A DNA stretch of 64,000 nucleotides, taken from NCBI GenBank assembly GCA_025617745.1, contig CM046853.1, positions 57,559,233 through 57,623,232 on the forward strand, read 5' to 3'. This DNA comes from Heliocidaris erythrogramma (Eukaryota; Echinodermata; Echinoidea; Camarodonta; Echinometridae). The notes under the pieces were generated by a model. The model made no database searches. It saw only the letters and a list, made by a program, of their open reading frames with translations, and was not told the DNA's origin. The translations under genes were made by a program, and so were the position numbers. This document shows positions 59,600-64,000 of the stretch, one piece after another; the stretch's first letter is position 1; each line of letters opens with the position of its first letter.

Positions 59600-61420
59600 C
59601 GGCATCTTCGCTACCCAGCTATATTGTAATTGACTCTATAGCAGGGTATTCAAACACCATGGTATACTCATAGAAATGAATAGTTCTTCAACTTAATAAA
59701 TTCACAAATAATATAACACCTATATGGGTAGAATTCATCTTGCACATATTATCTGTTGCTCTGCTGCCAAGTAGCTGAAAAGTTATGTGTCACAAAGATT
59801 CTACAGGACTTTATTTTTGTACAATACTCTTTAAGCTTTACCTCTTTCTCCCATACGACATAGATTAAAAGCAGAGGAGGTATATAGAAATTAAATCATT
59901 GAAATGAGCATTTATATCGACATTTGATATCATAATGTTTACATTATGCTTATTATACGTTCTCCAAGATATCGTGTTCCTAGTATTGTTCAGTCTTAGT
60001 ATTGTTCACAATAGCAGAATCAAATGGTATAGATTCAAATTCAATCCATATTTCACTTCATCGTCGGTCTTTTGCTGATTATGTTTGATCTAATATAATA
60101 TAGACCTAGCATAATTTGTAATCTAGAGGGGGAAATGTTTCAATGGTATGTTATCATGGATTGACTGATCTATGTCTTGTCGATGGTAAGACGTCATACT
60201 TGGTCATAAATTAAAGATATACATGTATATTCAAACACAAGCATAGAAAGTGAAGCCTGTGAAAATCTCTTCCTAGAATCTAATTCACAGAGGATTTGAC
60301 ACTTAATCCAATCGGTAGGATCGTGCACTGAACAGCTCATGAAAGAGAGAAAATCAGAGAGTAAATAGATCTAAAGCAAGTACGTGTTTCAGATCGTAAG
60401 TAGGTTGGGTTTTTCTTAGAACTATACAGAATGCCTACGCAATACTTAAATAAAGTAGGATTATTGAACCATCAGTGATTACCCCATACTTTATTTGCCA
60501 GGATTTCAAACGTATAATTCCTTTTCGCTTAATACTTTTAGAGCGATTTCAAGACATACCTCTCTAACAATTCCATTATGAATATCTTTGATTTGATAGG
60601 TTTTTATGTTTAATTGCAGATTAATACCGGAGAGTTTATGCTTTTCTCAACTGTGTGAGAGGGATGCTATCCAAAAGCAAATTTACAGAGAAATTTCTAC
60701 CAGTGAATTACTCTTCTTTTCAGATGTGTGTGCGGGTTCGTGTGTGATTGTGTGTATGCTTTGTATTAATTTGCAGAGAGAAGCCATATATTCACTTAGG
60801 ACTATACGAATTGTGTCGTTGACTTGCACGGGCTATCATTCAGATTTTAGCCACGTATTTCATGAATAGTTTGTGATTTTAGTGCGTGAAGGTTAAAATT
60901 TCAAGACATCAATAGTATTTGACCTATGGAGTCTCTGTTATTCACTTGATAAGAAATTTTGAAGATCGTCCTCCAAAATAAAATACTTTCAAAGTGCACG
61001 ACTTAAACAGAAGCCTTGGATTGCTCCAAGAGACGTGTTTGTTTGCATAATTTATTATTTGTTTATTTGTTGATTAAATCTTATTCCAGAAATAAGGACA
61101 ATACCTGGCGTAAACTTTGCTTGTAAGTCATGATAGTTTGCGAAGGAAAGCAGGAATATTTATGATTAGGAAGATTTATGCTAAGCTTTGTTAGTGGCCT
61201 TGTGGGAGACATCACAAAAGATTCGTGAAATTTGATCTCGTTTATACATGACTGAGCTACATCTAAATAAGATTGTCATATGTCACAAAAATTGACGAAT
61301 ATTGCGGCCAAAATGAATTTCTTTCGCAGGTTTATTTTCTACGGCGTATACATCACCTATCACCATGTTCATCCAAACGTTATTGAAAAACGAAGTTATT
61401 ATAGCATCCCTTCTCACTGA
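59600..61420. other. Intergenic AT-rich DNA, no gene seen
   Basis: No convincing exon, RNA gene or repeat found on either strand. Confidence 0.5.
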
Positions 61421-61424
61421 CTTT

Positions 61425-61500
61425 CTCTTTTCTCTCTCACTGTCTTTCTCTGTCTCTCTCTCTCTGTCTCTCTCTCTCTCTGTCTCTCTCTCTCTCAGTC
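61425..61500. repeat. (CT)n microsatellite
   Basis: TCTCTCTCTGTCTC units repeated to TCTCTCAGTC. Confidence 0.9.
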
Positions 61501-61582
61501 TACATTAGTTTTACACATCTTTGTTTTTTGTCTTTATATATATTGCCTCTGACATTGTATCAAGTTAAGCATTTAATCTCAC

Positions 61583-61616
61583 CAAGGAGGTCCTAGGCAA
61601 GCCTAGTACCTCCTTG
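61583..61616. repeat. Compact hairpin
   Basis: CAAGGAGGT (61583-61591) pairs with ACCTCCTTG (61608-61616), and the inner CTAGGC/GCCTAG pairs across AA. This gives an almost unbroken 15-bp stem. It lies about 90 bases outside the TU-like element. Confidence 0.85.
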
Positions 61617-61699
61617 ATCTCACGCCCTCCGGTTTTGTACTCGCCATCTCTTTGTTTGCGGTCTCCCTGGCACACATGGTCATGCCATGTGTCCTGACG

Positions 61700-63066
61700 G
61701 TTACATATCGTTTTTCCGAAGACTCGTTTTGCCAAAAATTCGTAGTTCTGAAAGGTTTATTATTCCGAAGGTTCATAATTCCGCACATGAAAAAGGGGTT
61801 CATAATTGCGAATATGAAATAAGTTTCATAGTACCGAAAATGAAATAGGGTTCATAATTCTAAAAATGAAATAAGGAAAAAGAGGGGAGTAGAAGAAGGA
61901 AGAATGAGAGGGGATAATAAGGGACAAGTTAAAAGAGGATGGAATTCAAGGGGATGATGAAGTGTGAAAGATACAGGGAAGGTACCATTACACAGATGGA
62001 GAAGAATAATAAGTGGTGAAAAAGGATCCACATTAAAAAAAAAAATGGGTGGGGCAGGGGCTGTCATTGACTCCCCTTGCTTTTCTTTTCTTTTTATTCA
62101 AGGGGTGACCATCCCCTCATTGTCAGGTTATATGACACTCGGACCCTTAAAAGCAGTCCAATCTCAAATTAAAATGTCTTTCTCGGGTTCCATGGTCATC
62201 GGGAGTTTTGAGAATTCGTCCAGGAGATCTTTAGTTCGGGAGCCATATCGGGGGTAGCCTTCGGTAACTTTCTGACCCTGCTCCACAAAAGTCCCACTCT
62301 TGAGAGAATTAGAAAAAAGTGTCAGTTTAGGAATCTCTACTCACCGGTTAGCCCAAATTATTTTAACGGGGTGGGGGGAGGGGTGTCGCTGAAGTGGAAA
62401 ATTGATGTGACATTTCTGTTGGAAACAATAGAATAATAATCGTCGCCAAATTTGTACATTTCAATATAACTTTTCCCTGTTAATGTGAGAAGATCCTTGT
62501 GTTTTTGTTGGAATAATTTAATTCTTGCCGACAAGGGGCTCGTTTGATATAAAAGATGCTCTTTTGACATTTGCAAATTGCATTTTCAAAGGTTCTGTAG
62601 GAAGTCCTCCTCCCATGCCCAATCCTTATGTATACATATGCAGTCATTTCATCCATCAAATTTCCGTCAAAATAAAGAATATTGATAGCAGTCATGACAT
62701 GTCTAGAGAAATGTCAAATTAAAAATCCCCCTCCCATACCAAGCCCAGGTGGATTTGCTTTCCATCCATCTTTTGTATTTGTAATCTCATTTCATCACTG
62801 AATCCGCCTTCCTTTTTCTTCTTTCGGAATTACAAACCTTTTACATTTTCAGAACTTTGAACCCTATTTCATTTTCGGAATTATTATGAACCTTCAGATG
62901 AACGAACCTTCGGAATTAACGAACATTCGGAATAATGAACCTTCGGAATAATGCAACAACTGTTCGGAAGTTATGAACCCCTTTTCTCTTTCGGAATTTT
63001 ATGAACCCCCATGAATGGAAATTTGTGTTTCTGAATTATGAACCTTCGGAATTACGAAAATTGGAA
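61700..63066. mobile_element. TU-like foldback element with tandem-repeat arms
   Basis: The left arm (about 61700-61870) repeats a unit close to GGTTCATAATTCCGAA, with variants carrying AAATGAAATA. The right arm (about 62815-63066) repeats the same unit in reverse complement at least eight times. The centre (61870-62815) is unique: a GA-rich stretch, then 62.04-62.75 kb with no ORF of note. Arms made of ~15-bp tandem units around a unique middle are the defining design of the TU foldback transposons described in Strongylocentrotus. The family match is by architecture, not by sequence comparison. Confidence 0.7.
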
Positions 63067-63344
63067 AACAGAGTGCCCCTGTCCTGACTACCTCTTCCGT
63101 AATTACAGGCGGATCTTGGGGAGGGCCAAAGGTATTACCCCCTCCCGCTTTTTCGATAAAAATGTTTCGTTGGGAAATATTAAGATTTCTAACGGGAATT
63201 TGAAATAGTATTGCGGGAGGAAAAACATGTAGGCGGTTTTTAAACATTTCGTACTGTTTTTCTGAGAATTTTGTATCCACCGCGCTCTTCTTTCTAAACC
63301 CACTTAGTATCAGTCGGGATTTATAAGTCATCCTAACCCTGATA

Positions 63345-63655
63345 GCAGACTGACGTCTTCAAGACGTCGTAAACTGGTCTAAACTGGTCAACTCGTCATA
63401 CGTCGTGTATGCAACGTCATTACGGCGTCTTTATAACGTCTTGTGAAGACGTCATATTTCTACAGTAAAGACGACGTAATTATGACGTCTCTACGACGTC
63501 TTTCAAAGACAATACTTTGCCATTTTTGTAATCAAAGTTAACAACGATAGTACGGCGCCTTTATGACATCTTTTAAAGACCATTTTTAGCCATTTTATAT
63601 GACCAAATAAACGACTTTTTGACGTCTTTTAAAGACAAAATTTGGCATCCTGTAT
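63345..63655. repeat. GACGTC-rich block
   Basis: At least six GACGTC palindromes and further ACGTC or AAGACGTC variants in 310 bases, spaced irregularly and joined by CTTTAAAGAC-type segments. It includes (T)GACGTCT and near-CRE sites. No ORF. Confidence 0.8.
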
Positions 63656-63659
63656 GCCG

Positions 63660-64000
63660 ACACAGGAAATGTACTACTTTTGGGGAGCAATTTTTGTCAT
63701 AGCCATTTACAAAAGCTGGGAAGCTCTGGCGGTGATCAGTTGGCCTACGTGATACTGAAAATAATATCAAATAAAATAAATAAAATTATATAAACAAAAT
63801 TGCCATATTCTGATGTGTTGTTATTGTGAAAGGAAGGATGGGGGGATTGGGGATAAATAACCTAATTTTTTATCGGAATTTTTTATCGGAATTTTTTAAC
63901 ACTTTCACTGACCTAGCTGTTCCTCTCATTTCTCTGCTTTTATACTATTTTCCGTGTGGACTTCCCCTTCAACAGGTCATAAACTGACAACAAAATGACA
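63660..64000. other. Right edge, no gene seen
   Basis: AT-rich sequence with a near-exact tandem TTTTTTATCGGAA pair (about 63868-63896). The window ends without a feature. Confidence 0.5.

Noticed and set aside
1-64000. CRISPR array, operon or prokaryotic island
   Set aside because: No spaced identical repeats with unique spacers, no ribosome-binding-site-led ORFs, and intron-split coding sequence.

Overview
The window looks like eukaryotic nuclear DNA from a marine invertebrate, most probably an echinoderm. The supporting signs are an AT-rich background, frequent TACATGTA-type palindromes, many compound poly(C)/(CT)n and (GA)n microsatellites, decayed CR1-like LINE pieces, numerous foldback non-autonomous DNA transposons, and an inverted-repeat element built of short tandem units that resembles the sea-urchin TU class. 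Nothing points to a prokaryote: there are no operons and no long ORFs, and the only convincing coding sequence is split by consensus introns. The species call is inference.

One gene is well supported. Three plus-strand exons (3997-4092, 11234-11325, 26497-26641) join in one frame (phases 0-0, 0-2, 2-stop) and give the last 110 residues of a protein. Residues 8-45 of that piece read like the second half of an RNA-recognition motif. An acidic linker, a charged helix and a short conserved-looking tail follow. The introns are about 7.1 and 15.2 kb, and the 5' part of the gene lies left of the window. A second, much weaker gene candidate is a set of short minus-strand exons at 53.6-54.7 kb with partly compatible phases.

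By region: 0-26.5 kb is intronic sequence of the RRM-like gene, holding simple repeats, small MITEs, a tRNA-derived SINE-like piece and a 5'-truncated LINE at 23.0-24.7 kb. That LINE is interrupted by a GTCCGAGGAC-rich repeat and followed at once by two foldback transposons (24.7-25.8 and 25.9-26.2 kb). From 26.6 to 31.2 kb lies 3' flank with degenerate tandem repeats. From 31.2 to 33.5 kb there is a cluster of a mariner-like foldback, a CpG-rich TIR element and iterated GTTACTCACGTTAC motifs. From 35 to 37.1 kb there are LINE 3' ends, one interrupted by a MITE with a TA duplication. From 37.6 to 48.3 kb lie two copies of a ~360-bp family and two more copies of the GTCCGAGGAC repeat. From 57.2 to 58.9 kb is another dead LINE with an (AATCTG)n tail. 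At 59.5 kb there is a perfect 32-bp-arm palindrome. The right end (61.7-63.7 kb) holds the TU-like foldback element and a GACGTC-rich block.

Calls rest on reading the sequence by eye, so repeat boundaries are approximate unless terminal repeats and target duplications are stated.
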